DNA of 64,000 bases. Source: Ischnura elegans (lineage: Eukaryota; Arthropoda; Insecta; Odonata; Coenagrionidae). This document shows positions 1-13,100 of this stretch, in pieces. Location: positions 61,211,585-61,275,584 of the forward strand of contig NC_060251.1 in NCBI RefSeq assembly GCF_921293095.1, read 5' to 3'. Position numbers and translations under genes: made by a program. Under the pieces are notes generated by a model. The model had not been told where the DNA came from. It did no database searches and worked only from the letters and a program-made list of their open reading frames with translations. How positions within the stretch are numbered: position 1 is the first letter of the stretch; each line of letters starts with the position of its first letter.

Positions 1-2689
1 CATAAGAGCAAAGAAGTGAGGATAAGCTTGCAGTGCATTCCAGGATTTGCAAGATAGAAAGAGTACGTGCCAATCATCAAAGGAAAGGAGGGTGAGAAGG
101 AGATAGCAGAGGAAATTAAGGCATGAGAGCTACAAAGATCATCAATTGTACAGCACATAAAATGCACCACCATTCTGCGACAAGCGTGAAATATGCTTGG
201 AGCAGATATTCCATTACAACTTCAGTGGCAGAAAAAAAGGGCAATATATATATAACTTTCCTTCATCCCTTCCTAAGGTTGATATAATATCATAAAGGAA
301 ACCAATTTTCCTGCAGAACAGTAAGTGGTGGCAAAAACCTTGTTAGGATACTTTTTCCCCCATAGTACATACATTATTCAATCCAGGGTGAAAGAAAACA
401 TGATACTCCAAAATGTATCACAACAAAGAGGAAGTACAGTACAGTAAAAATATACCAACAGCATAAGTTTCTGAGGAGGATACACACTTAATCATGCTAA
501 TGATATATGCATAGATTTACTGAGGAAAAGATGACATGGTAAAACTAAAAGAGCTTACAATCCACTTTTTTCACCACTATGTGCTAAATGCTTGACAGAA
601 TAAATTAATATGTAATATAGGGATATACACGACATTATATACATATCTGAATCACACCGTTTAATAAGAGCTATGCACGTGTAAATCAAGTATTATCTCT
701 AAAATGTATATATGAATATAACTGCTAGTTATTTTTCATTACTACGGCTAAATAGGTAATCTCAAGATTTCTGCCGTTTTTAGGATATTTAATTATGCAT
801 TTATGATATCAAATATACTACAGCCATCCAGAAAAATTCCAATGATTCATGAAAAATGTAAATAATTATATATTTAAATCAATCTTGTGAATGAATTACA
901 TACATAATTTCAAATGGTGCACATTATGCAAGACACATAAAATATAAATCAAATCATTCGATGTATGACATACAACCTTTCACGAGCGAAACATATTTTA
1001 GGTGATACATCTTCAAAACATTGAAACCATTTAAGTAACCAAATAAAATGGTTTAACCGTATGTGAATATACAATGCCTTTGTATAAGATTTGGTAGGGT
1101 TTCATTACACAAACAATGGTCACAACATCTGATTATATGATAATCAAGGACACTCAGGTTTACCGATCTGCTACCCATTGCCATTAGTGCCACCCATTCC
1201 ATTTTCACAGCACAAGAGAACTGCATAATTGAGTTGGCAAAGGTAACCTAAGTTAAGAGGCAAGCATTTTTAAAATAAAAATATCATAGAGTACAAATAG
1301 TCATCAATGGCAAAACATATTCCTGAGATAAGATCCATTCCTTTGTAAATGAGGACATATTTAATAAATAAAATATATAATATATATAATCATTAAAGCC
1401 AATGTAATGACATAGAGCAAAAATTAAAATAACTATCTTCTGCTGTAAAAAGGAGCAAAGACAGCTAAGGATGTGACTCTAGTACCTTCATTCGGATGGG
1501 TAGTTTTACATTAATTCACTAGTAAAAGACTACTCTTTTTCATTTTTGTACTAAACCATCTTGTTTTACTCTTGAGATCATGATTACTAAACCTTATGAG
1601 ATCAAAATTGACATAGATTAAGGAAAAGGTAACTGATATACTAAAAAATCATCACATCTGTACAGAAACCAAGCCAGAGAGCCGATTCTCCCTGGGGTTG
1701 CATTGACTTGAATTACCACTCATTCGTCTAAAATCCTTGAGAGAGTGATGAACAGGTACACATAATTTCCTAGGGGTCATGGTGTATGAATAAATGTTTT
1801 TAATTAAATTTGTGGTTGCACAAGGAGTAAGTCACGTGTGACCAATAGATGGGCCAAGCTGCAAGGAACATGTTTATTTGGAAGGGATAAAGATATTATT
1901 GATTGCCGTGCAAAGAGATGCAAATCCTCCAATAAATTTTATTCTGTCCTTCATAACAACTCTGAATATTTTACTCTACATGAATTATATTCCTAACAGG
2001 GCCTTAGTTTTTGTAACTTTTAACTATTGCAAAAAGAAATCATTTACATTCGTCATGAAGTAAACACACCCATAAACCAACCACAACAAAAAAATATATA
2101 GCCAAAAGAATTCATAGAAAGGATACCTAATTAGTCTGCCATACTATTACTTTCTCATAGGAGCAACCAAACAAAGCCCAAACCTTGGATGACAAATACA
2201 TATCTATGTTTTGCACCTCAATTTGACACTCAAACACCTCTTTATTCATACACAGCATAACCCCATTCATTCAATGACTTTATTTACATATCTTCTGAGT
2301 ACTAAGAATTACACTGTCTAGGACATTTTACAGGAGAAAATTTAATGCACATTTTGAATGATGATGACGCACAGCAAAAATTACTTTGCTTAAGAGTCAA
2401 GTGGGATAAAAAAATGTAAAAATAAGATGAATTAAGGTGAGGTGTTACAAACAAGGCTTCAAGTGAAATTTAGGAATGAATAACCTAATGCCAATTAAAG
2501 AAGGAAGTATAATTTTCGAAACTGGTTTCTCATTTTGATAAGGCAACCACCAAAATGGTATGTGCCAACCTGACAGAAGCCAAGCTGTGAGACTTACTCT
2601 TATGTGATTGTCACAAATAGTAGCACTGCCAGAGCCAGCACTTTCATAGTGGAGAAGTTGTTTTACGTAGAGATATGATCTCCATAATA
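1..2689. other. non-coding AT-rich sequence downstream of the BTB-ZF gene
   Basis: Only short frames (longest 61 codons) with no recognised motif and no clear repeat ends. No gene supported. Confidence 0.5.
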
Positions 2690-3373
2690 CAGTGAAACCT
2701 CTATGTAGTGAACCTCTTTACATCATAAACCTCCATACTTCATACCACTCCTATGGTCCCATCATATTTACAAGTAAATTTATATAGGCAAACCTCTTTG
2801 TAGTGAACCTCTTTATCTCGTAAAAACCTCCACTTATCATACCAATGAGACACCCCCAAGGCGGCCTAACTACCTCCGCAAATCATACCAAGACAACTAG
2901 AGACCATTAATGCAGCCACGATTGCGTACATGGAATGAAATTTTCAGCGATAAATGTTCTTATAGACCTTTAATATGCTGTAATTTTCACGTTAATCATT
3001 ATTTGTGGCCATGTTGTTCCATATGAGAGCATACCTAGCAGTAAATAAGAAAAAAGGTATCCAACTATCCTATAATCATTTTAAGTGACTGTTGAATAAA
3101 CAGAGATCACATCGTTTTCTCTCGAATCATGGTGAAAATCACGTGATAGCGCTCACTTTGTGTTATCATTAAATAATAATTATATGTTCACTAATATGTA
3201 CATCCATGTTTATTTAAATGCATAAATATAATAGTTTAAAAGACAGTATTGCCTTTCATTTGCAAAGGATATGAAATAGGTGCCTATCACTGAAACCTCT
3301 CTATAGTGAACCTCCATTCATCACATTACCCAAATTTTGGTCCCCTCCATTATGATACAAAGAGGTTTTACTG
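2690..3373. mobile_element. pogo/Tigger-like MITE, copy 1
   Basis: Bounded by TA dinucleotides; ends CAGTGAAACCTCT and AGAGGTTTTACTG. The sequence is the same along its whole length as the copy at 43413-44108. The motif AGTGAACCTC recurs at both ends. Non-coding, 684 bp, downstream of the BTB-ZF gene. Confidence 0.88.
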
Positions 3374-3628
3374 TATAACGTTCACAATGAAATTGGCTAT
3401 GGGCACCAGGAACGTCAACATGTGCGAAAATTGTCAATGGCTTTAGTCTTACTTGTGACAGAAAAAACATTCTCTCCCCAGTTGATGATTGCCTATTCGA
3501 AAAAAAATTAACTGAAATTTTATTCCCTGATTCAAATAGACATTTGGTTAACCATTTCTTAATTCCAAAACAAACCAGAAAAAAGACCCTAGAGTAGCCA
3601 GAAACTTGCTTTGAGGAGTGCTTGGGAT

Positions 3629-3747
3629 CAGTGCCAGATCCAGGGGGGATTAGGTGGGGAGTTTGGGAGGTAAACTCCCAGCAGTAATAGGGGTCCAAAC
3701 AAAATTACTAATTTTTCTTGGATAGCCCCTCTTTAGATCCACCACTG
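3629..3747. mobile_element. short hAT-type MITE, 119 bp
   Basis: Ends CAGTGCCAGATCCAGGGGGG and GATCCACCACTG, the common CAGTGGCGGATC type. The flanks CTTGGGAT and TTTGGGAG match at 6 of 8 positions, consistent with an aged 8-bp duplication. Confidence 0.6.
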
Positions 3748-3810
3748 TTTGGGAGGTATGTGGGTTGTCTGTAATGATATTTTGATGTCGATTTGCCACA
3801 TCGAAAACCA

Positions 3811-3816
3811 TTTATT
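3811..3816 (-). terminator. candidate polyadenylation signal of the BTB-ZF gene
   Basis: AATAAA on the minus strand about 365 nt past the stop codon at 4181. It is the nearest canonical hexamer downstream. Use is inferred only from position. Confidence 0.35.
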
Positions 3817-4180
3817 ACATTAAATCAGCTATACATTTTGTTTCCATAATGTCCAAGTTAAATTCACACTTAGTTAACGGCATGTATATTCTGAAATGTT
3901 ACTACATACATCGAAAAATTGTATGGCAGAAGATAGAGGTGCTATGGCTACCACACTCCTCAGCAGATATACAGCGGACAGTCACCACATCCTTGACTTC
4001 AGTTTCCCAGGGGAGGAACCGGGCCTGGCTATGTGCCTGACCTGGATCTACTTTTTTAGGCACACTCTACCAGAATAATGGCTACAAACATCAGAGTGTA
4101 CATTAAAGTGTCTCGAGTAAAATGCCCTTGAGTGTATGTATGGCACATCTCCAAAAATCCCTCCATCACAGTTACTCATG

Positions 4181-7100
4181 CTACGCTTTCTCTTCCACTT
4201 GCGAGGGGCTCACTATCTTCCCATGAAGAGTGCGCATGTGACGAATCAGATTGCTTTTCACGTTGAAGCCTTTGTGGCATACATCACATTCAAATGGCTT
4301 CTCCCCAGTGTGTGTTCTTATATGGATGAGAAGCGATGCATTCGAGTAAAATCTTTTTGAACACGATGGGCACACATGAGTCCGATGACTCATCGAGGCA
4401 CCCTCTCCTCCAGATCTCCATTGCTGCCTCGCCTTCCGTGAGTTTCGCCACGGGTCAGGATCTGGACAAGATTACCATACCACACAAAAATTACGAATAT
4501 TAGTCAGAATATTCAGAGAAATAGGACAAATAATTGACAGGTACCTACCACCTTTTCTGAAGAAACATGGATTAATGAATGTGGAACAAGAAGAAACGGG
4601 AGAATTTCTACATGGCCATTTACAGGATTAATGTCCGAGAAATGTATGTGTGAAGATAATTAAATAAAACCTATTAGGTGATTAAACTTAAGAAATCTTT
4701 TTTGTAAATGAAAAAGAGAAGTTTAAGTAGCTCTGACACTAACAAATATTTTGAAATATGATTTTTCCTCTGCATAATTCTCAATTTTTTCTGACTCAAT
4801 TTTCTGAAAGCATATATTAATTCACCAATACAAATCTGCTTAAAGAGGATGAAAAATCCACAGAGGAAAAATCATTTGCCTTGACCGGGATTCCAACCAG
4901 GATCTCCCAATTTCCAGTCGAGTGGTTTAGCCAGTTAAGACACCTAGGAGTCATTCTCCTCAGCGGAAATTTGAGGACTACAGTGGACTAGGTGGTGTGG
5001 ACTGTTGAGCCTATGATGCGACAAGTAGTCCAAATTGTGCAAACAGCACCACAGCTTGAGAACAAAGCCAGAACTTTGAACACATAGAGGTGTTTGCTCT
5101 TGACTGCGCACTCGACCAGAAATCGGAAGATCTAAATCCCAGTCAAGACAAATGATTTTTTCTGTGGATTTTTCACACAATTTGTACACTGCGGGTGACA
5201 CTATAAATTTATCACCATGGCCAGTCCCAGGATACTTAAATTATCTGTTCAAATATTTAAAACCAACAATGAAAAATAGTTCATTTCAGAGAGTCATGCT
5301 CTCGTGCTTCCTCACTCACTCCATCCCTTTAGAGACAAGCCAACCTTAGAAAATCCCCCAACCCAGCCAAATACTGCTACAAATTTTCATTTCCTCACCC
5401 ATTCCAATCCCACTGCATTCCAATTCCCACCTCTCACAACTTCCTTCCTCTGCACCCGATTATTCTACACCAGTAGTTCCCAACTGATGGTACCTGACAA
5501 ACCAGTCAGGGGTGCACCGAAAATAATCGGTAATGGCAGATGCAATGAACTATGTATCTCTTAACCAGGAAATATGTATACATATTACATGGGATATTTC
5601 AAAAAGTTTCTATTTACACAATTATTTATAACTAAAAGTGTCACCTACCCGTGATGAAATTAAGTAATAAAATGTGTACGTTACATTTTTAGGGGTAGCA
5701 TTAGTTATACACATATATAAAGGGGGACGCGAGGAAAAAATGGATGGGAAGCAAGATGTAACAATTTTAATAAACCTATCTTGCCTATTAAACATTGTAA
5801 CTAAACCTTGCTAAATGTGATTCTTTTATTAACCATGAAACATCTGACTGCAACTTGAGAATATTTAAGGTTGACTAAGGGTTATTTTTAAAAAAATTGA
5901 GGACTTTTGTAAGATATGGAAGGGGACTCATTTGGAAAGTAATTCCACTGTAATGACTTGGTGAAATTAATTAGTTTGAAAGTTGGCTTCACATGATCTA
6001 CAATACAACTAAAATTCATCGAGACAAAACTAGTCCATATAAAATTCAGACAAGACAATACAATTTATAAAGTTAATCCAACTTAAAAATGTATACTTCT
6101 TGCACTAATGAAATATGCATACCGTTTGGCAACATGGAAGGAGGATGTGTCTTCAGATGCCGAACCCAAGCTGCGGCCGAGAGAAATGTTTCTGAGCAAA
6201 AGTCACACGTCAGAGGCATAGTCTGCCCAAACTCCTCATCTTCCTCCTCTTCAACGTCCAACATCTCCACTTCAGTTCCTGACTTCCCCTCCATTGCTCC
6301 ATATTCTCCATCCCCATCATTGGATAATTCAATGTCCTGAATGCCAAGAAAATATCATGCTATAGTATGTATTTTTAGAATTAAATTTTTAGAAATACAT
6401 ATACTCATACACAGTCAATAGGGTGGTTTCCTATTATTTTTTTATTGCCTAAATCGAAAGATAAATACTCCTGGAGTACGTATTTCGCGCTTTTAGATTT
6501 TTAAATGACGATATCTATTTTTCGCGATTAAATGAAAAGTGAAAATTTTCAAGCGCGCAAAAACGCGACGCGTAAGTAGGAAAGTCCGTGCGACGCATTT
6601 CTGGTTCCCCCTCTCTCCTTGTGAAGTGACCTTGATCGAGGCTCTGAGCGCTGATAGGACGCAGGATGCTAGCGGATAGCTGAGTACCTTGCTGAATGGT
6701 AGCGCTTGGCTTAAAAAAGGTTTATTAATACCTTATCAAACGAAGAAAACTTTCCGACCTTAGCCAGTTTTAATAGGTGATTATTAAGACATGTTTCCCT
6801 GAGCTCTGTGCCCCATGCATGCATTGGTAACCTCAGACGATGTATAACTCCTATCCTCTCGTGTAGAAACTAGGTCCCTGTGACGTCACGCGGAGTGGAA
6901 TCGCATGGGCGCCAATCTGGCCTTTTTCAAATGAGGATAAAATTTGACCCTTGCCATTCATCTAAACCGGTATTTCTAAAACCAAATAATTTGTGTATTA
7001 TGAATACACTAATGGTGGGTAACGAATCGCAATCAATGCCTATCGTTTTCTTTGATGAAGGAAACTACCCTATTATTTACTGGCAAATAAAATGCTATTC

Positions 7101-10100
7101 TCCATTTTTTTGAAGAGAATAAGGTTGTGTATACACTCTGCTCAATCTTTGGGGCTGAGCGGGTTTGACTAAAGCAAGTGGGGGTGAGCGGAGGGAAAGT
7201 TTCTCAACTTGACTGTGACTTTCCCTTTGCCAATCAGAAGACAGCAGGTTTAGCCTAGCACTTGCAGTCGCTCTCAGATCTCCATTGTGTAAACATCGTG
7301 AATCTCCTTGTTGAGCCGTGTTGCCAAACCTCACGCATTCTCCTTGTGTGTCTTTAAGTATGCCTTTCACCAATAGTACCGCATTCAGCATGGTTACTAA
7401 AAATGTCCTGGGCTTCTGTGCAGGGATTGCCCTCAATCCCCTCCAAATGAGTGGTTACATTGACTCTGTGACAGGCCCAAAATACCTGTGGCCACATATG
7501 GCTCACACATTTTCAGTAATAAACAAGAGTGGCAATGTAAATTAGGCAATGTTAAGTTCGCTCCTGCTCTCTCTCTCTCTCAATACTACCCCTCCACCAT
7601 CAGCAAGCCCTCTGAGAGTGTCTGGGCTCTCACAAAGCCACTCTCCCCCACTTGCATTAGCCACACCCACTCACCTGAAATCATTAAGTGAACAGTTTAT
7701 AATTCACCAGTAGATAATTGAGCAGTTCTAATAGCTTGGGGCCAATCTGTGAAGACCAACTCAATGCTGTTGAGTCCAAAGTAAATAACTTTAAGAAGAA
7801 AATAATTTAAGCTTGAAAAAACTTACTTGAAAGTAGAGAAGTGCAAATAGTATCCACGAGTACTCGAATACCTCGAATACTAGAAAGTATTGGATATCCG
7901 AGGTCTCGAATAATTATGCTAAAGGTACGCTCTCAAATACTTTGAATTTCACGCCGTATACTGTCGCACACTGTCGTTGGTAGTTGACTCGGAAAATTGT
8001 AAAGAACTCAAGTCGTTTAGTGCATGCAGTGCCGTTTTAGGCAATTTGACGAACTACATCAAATTCGCGGATTAGAGCGGTGAAAGGAGTCCGACGTGGG
8101 GAACCAAAAATGATTGGGTGAAAAAATACGAAAATCCCCGGAATCCCCCACCAGGAGAACCTCAGTGCCGTGGGATAGCAACCTTAGGGCATTTCCCACG
8201 ATCCGCTATCCCCCTCTACTCAGCACTCGCCTCACCCACTCTGACACTTTCCCCTTCTCCGAAATCAAACAAAAGGTCCCAGCTCGTGCAGGGATCATAT
8301 TACTAAGACCTTAGCTTCGAAAAAAATATCAAGTTACACGAGAATAATAAAAACGTGTTTCACGCCCTCCCCTCTTTTCTCACCCACTGACCTTTTTCGG
8401 CCTACCTGCTTCGTAGTTCCCAGTTTCTGGAGGTCAACTGCTGTATGAATCACCTATTAGCCAAAAAGGTGTCTAACTATGACTTTTGGCAATTGATATT
8501 ACCCCTTTATTGGATTGAAATATTAGTAATGTGGTCGTAATTTAAAAAAGAATAAGACCAAATGCGACGCATTTCTGACTTTATTTAAGCATTTTACGCA
8601 AGGAAATAAATCTCAAAATACGACGGAGACTTAGCATTATGGTGAGACTCGATATGTCCAGCAGACCTTCTCGGAAGTTGATTCAGTATTTTTTTCCGAA
8701 AACATAAATCAAGTTACAATTTATCAGTTGTGCTATAAACCTCTATTGTTACAGTCACAGACGAAGGGATATTTTCTCAGGATATTTGGTTTCTCCCTCC
8801 TAGAAATTCGAATTCATCTTCTTATCTTGTGAGAACTTCCAAAGATGGACCGAAAATAAGTGAAGAAAATCCAGTGGAGAAGCACGTGTATTTTGCAAAA
8901 CGCCTCAGATTGTCCGCTAGCACTTGACAGCAGGAGTGGGGGTAAAGCGAGCTACCTGTTGAAAGTAAGAAGTTGGATGAGGCCGAGTATCAGATGGGCG
9001 TGCCGCTGAAATGGCGTTTGTTAGATAAGAAGGTATACATCAGTCAGAAATCCATTGAAGCAGTGTAAATGCCGAGATAGCATGCAATCATTTTTCACGA
9101 GGTGGTGTGTCCCCTTAGAATATTTGAAAGAGATGTTAGTTGAATCAACTATATCTTGTGTTTCCTGCTGCATAGGCAATCTAACGATTTGATCGTTGCA
9201 TTATTCTTCCTCATAGAATAATCCTCCAAGGTCGTTAGTATATTAATTGCGTTTGTTTGGTTTCGCTTATAGTAGGGCCCGCCCGCCTTGTGACGGTGCG
9301 GGAATCCTCGTCCCTTCCCTTCCTTCCCCGTCCTTTCCCTGGAGGTGTCGTCGGGCTCTCATCGCGGCGATGCCTCCAATCCTTTTTTCCTGTCTGTCCT
9401 TCCCCTCTCGAGAGGCACGGGCGTATAAGTCTCAGACTTGGTTCCCGGTCCTCGAGTTGTATCCTCGCGGGGCCCGCCCTGGGACCCCCGAACCCACTGC
9501 TGCATAGGCAACCGAGTCAAACATTCCCGCATTCATCGTTTAGCATTCGAGGCATTCAAAATTCGAGGTATTCGAATATTCGAGCAATGATTTAATATTC
9601 GAATTCGATATTCGAGTTCGAGAAATCTGCTATTCGACCCATCTCTACTTGAAAGCTTATAAAAAGGATTTTTAATTGGGTAGTGAAAATTTAAAAATGT
9701 GTATTAAAATTGAAATAGGATTCGTTTGATTGTGCATATGTACCCAGAAGAAAGTTGAATAATTACTTCATTGTAAAGCATGCAATTGAAAATGCATTTG
9801 GATCTGAAAATATCTGAAGATCCGACACCTGAAATCAAGTAATAAAAAGAATCCTGAATAACAAGAAATAAAAAAAATCCGGGATCCGACCACCCCTAAA
9901 TTCAATCGCTGCTAAACAACAAGATGTCTCAGATACATGCCAAAACCAGCTTCATAAAAATGTTGAACACGCCAAAGTTTTCAAATGAAGTAGAAAAATT
10001 CTGAGAGGAAAGAACTCCTTCATAAAATCCGATTTCATATGGTAATCACTTCATTGATATGCAGCTTCAATTTAAAAAATACAAAATGAGATTTGTAAAT

Positions 10101-13100
10101 ACAATTGTCCACATTTTTTCAATTCATAATAGTATGTGTGTCTACTTACACTTTCATAGAAGGAAAAGTGGCAAAATCAACATCTTTACACTCTCATTGC
10201 ACCCAGTCAACAAGGGCCATGAACTAGTTGACTTCAAAACAAGCACAAAAACATACCATAAATAAAGAGATCATGTACTTGATATAGTTAGGATATGATA
10301 AATGATATACAAGTATCAAATATATTCAAAACATAGTCAAACTTTCGTAAATTTGTTCTGAACTCTGCGATTCATAACCAGGGAACTAGGCAGCAAGGTG
10401 ATTTGCATATTCCATTTGTACTCAACAAAAAAACCACTTACAGCTATAGATTTATGAGCTTAAGGCTACATAACAAGCTCCCAAAGAAGCCAAACAATAC
10501 TACGAGCGTGATGGCATTTAAGAGCAAGGTTGAAGACTCCTGAATACTACTACACGTAACAACGTCAACCATAATTCAGGATATAAATGTTAAATACTTT
10601 ATATTGTCTCAATGCTTTTAGTTTGTAACAGTATTTAACATACATTGCAATGCATGTATAACGCTAGTTATCTGTAAAATAGAATACATTATTATTATTA
10701 TTGTGGTGACCATAACTATTCAGAGGTACTCACAGGTTTAATGGTGACATGCATTGGAGAGAAAACAGATGGTGAGGCCATACGAGGGGGAGCGGAGTCT
10801 CTCGACCCTTCACCATCCCACCAGCTGTTTGTCTTGAGGGAGCTTCCTCTCTCCCTCCCTTCAACACCCGCTTCCTCTTCCCCCTCATCCTCATCAATTG
10901 GCTCCTGCTTCACAGTGACCAAACGTGGCTCACCTTCCCCCTTTCCAAAAAAAATTATATTACATACATTACTACAAACAGGGAAGAACTAATAAAAATG
11001 CTATCTCCACTTCCCAGACCAAAAGAAGAAATTGCAAAATAATTTTGAAAATGTAATAATGTGAATAATAATGAAAATTAATAAAGATGTACTTAAAAAA
11101 TAACGGACTACAAATAAGATAACACCAACTATTTTAAGTTAATTGAAATATGGATAACAAAGAAAAATGATGCTTGTTTAAAATGTGTACACAATTTTAT
11201 CATCTAAGAATGAAAAAAAGACTTCAGGTGCTATCTACTGACAAAACTTGGGAGTGTGAAGATAGAAAAGTCTATTCAATTTCTCTCCAGCTTTTGCAAA
11301 ATATAGTTGGTGCTGAAAGATGTTTTTCATTTTTATATACTTCAGTGCAGTTCAATTGATAACCCACAAGAACTTCACACACACAAAAACACAGTGAATC
11401 AACTCAGAAGGTATTTAGGACATGGTAATGAGAAAAATGTTTGTTTGTCTCAACATACCTAAAGCTTGACTTCAATGACAAGCATTGACAAAAAAAAACT
11501 TAGTGAACTTCACTTAAATAGCTAGTATACTATGACTGGCGTACTGTGGTACATTATTACAAATTTTAAAACAGGTCAAGAGAGATCCAATTAAAAACAG
11601 TTCAACATTTTCAGCTGGATAAAATGAAATGACTTAACACATTCAATGCAGGCCCGGATTTTCAGGAAAGACATCAAAATCGGCCATTATAATAAGAAAG
11701 AAAAACAGAGGGAGGTTTCCGCACCATAACTTCCATTCAAATACTGCTTTTTTACAAATGGCGCACAAGTTTTGAAAGAGGGAAGATTGCTGAAGGCCAT
11801 ACACATGATCGGACGACTCAGAAGTGTATAGTAGTCCCTTACGGAGGCGGAGAAAGGGCTCCCGGCTCTTGAACAATTGAATTCAATTAATGTGCTCCGC
11901 ACTGAATGTGTTTAAATTCAGAATAAAAAAAACTTTGATTTCAATGAATTCTTATTTTAAGAATATATTACTGTTTTCAATTATTTTGCAAAGTTTCAGT
12001 GCAGATTTCTACACTGAACTGAGGGCAGTATTGTGTAACAAGTCTTGGACTAGACACACATCTTAGATCAAGACAAGATGAGGCTAAGACAAGATGAGGC
12101 TGGAACTTACATTGTTCACATTTTCCGCAGGATGTGATTGAGGGCCTTCCTCAGCAGCTCTCTTCTCTTTGTAGATTGAGGAGTGCTTGATCTTTCCACT
12201 GATTAACCTTTTGAATTTTCTTTGAATGGTGCCACGTTGGGAGGAATCATCGGAACTTGTTCCTTGCGCAGAAAAATTACTCTTACTACTCCTAACATCC
12301 TTGATTCTGAGTTCAGAGTGCCTACCATTCTCAAGTACATTATCCACTAAACCATCAACAATCCTGTCCTTATCCACAGACAGTGAAGTGAATCCTCCGG
12401 AGCCATTCTCTGAAGGAGGATTGGGACTTGATGAAGTATTGAGGGGATCCCGTTCATCATGGCCGCTATCTCCTTTACAAAGACCCCTTATCTGAAAATG
12501 AAGAAAGAAGAGCTTCCTATGAGCTGAATTATTCTATGTAGTAGAAACACTTTTAATAGCAATGTTAGCTCTTCAGTAACACATTCACTTAATCTTTTGC
12601 CTGTAAATGGTTCTGCCAGTATATCCTGTGCAGCATAGAACTGAAAAATACCAGGATTTTTGTATCAATTCCCCCAACACTTTGATGACGCCACTAACTC
12701 TAGATAAGCAGGCAGCAACTTTTTTAATTTTCAAGTTATGGGAAAATTGCTGAGAGAGGAAGACCAATGGGTAACATAAGCATCCAATAGTTCAAGAAAA
12801 TAAATATAAGTCTACAGGTCTCCAGATAGGCACAATGCTATTGGCACAAAGGAATTGGCAAGCCCTTGCCAGAGACTTAAACGTAAATACTTAAGAAATG
12901 CCTAAGAACAGCCTTGGAATGCCTCCCTTGACATTGGCTTTAGTACATTTTATAGAAGCCGCAAATGCTCAGTGAGAAGGCATTGTTATGGGTGATAATA
13001 ATTTCTCTGGTTATGTTTTTTGCTAAATATGTCGCAATAGGTAAATCCCCAAATGAACATTAACACCTTGAGTGCGGCATGATGTGATATCACGTCATGG

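Noticed and set aside
3321-3698. 125-codon minus-strand frame downstream of the BTB-ZF gene
   Set aside because: Crosses the border of the pogo-like MITE and a hAT MITE; no domain, chance frame.
5469-5490. hAT (Charlie-like) end CAGTAGTTCCCAACTGATGG
   Set aside because: Only one end seen and no 8-bp duplication; too short to call.
9247-9595. Overlapping 86- and 112-codon frames in the hAT element
   Set aside because: GC-rich, Arg/Pro/Ser composition and two frames open at once; composition, not coding.
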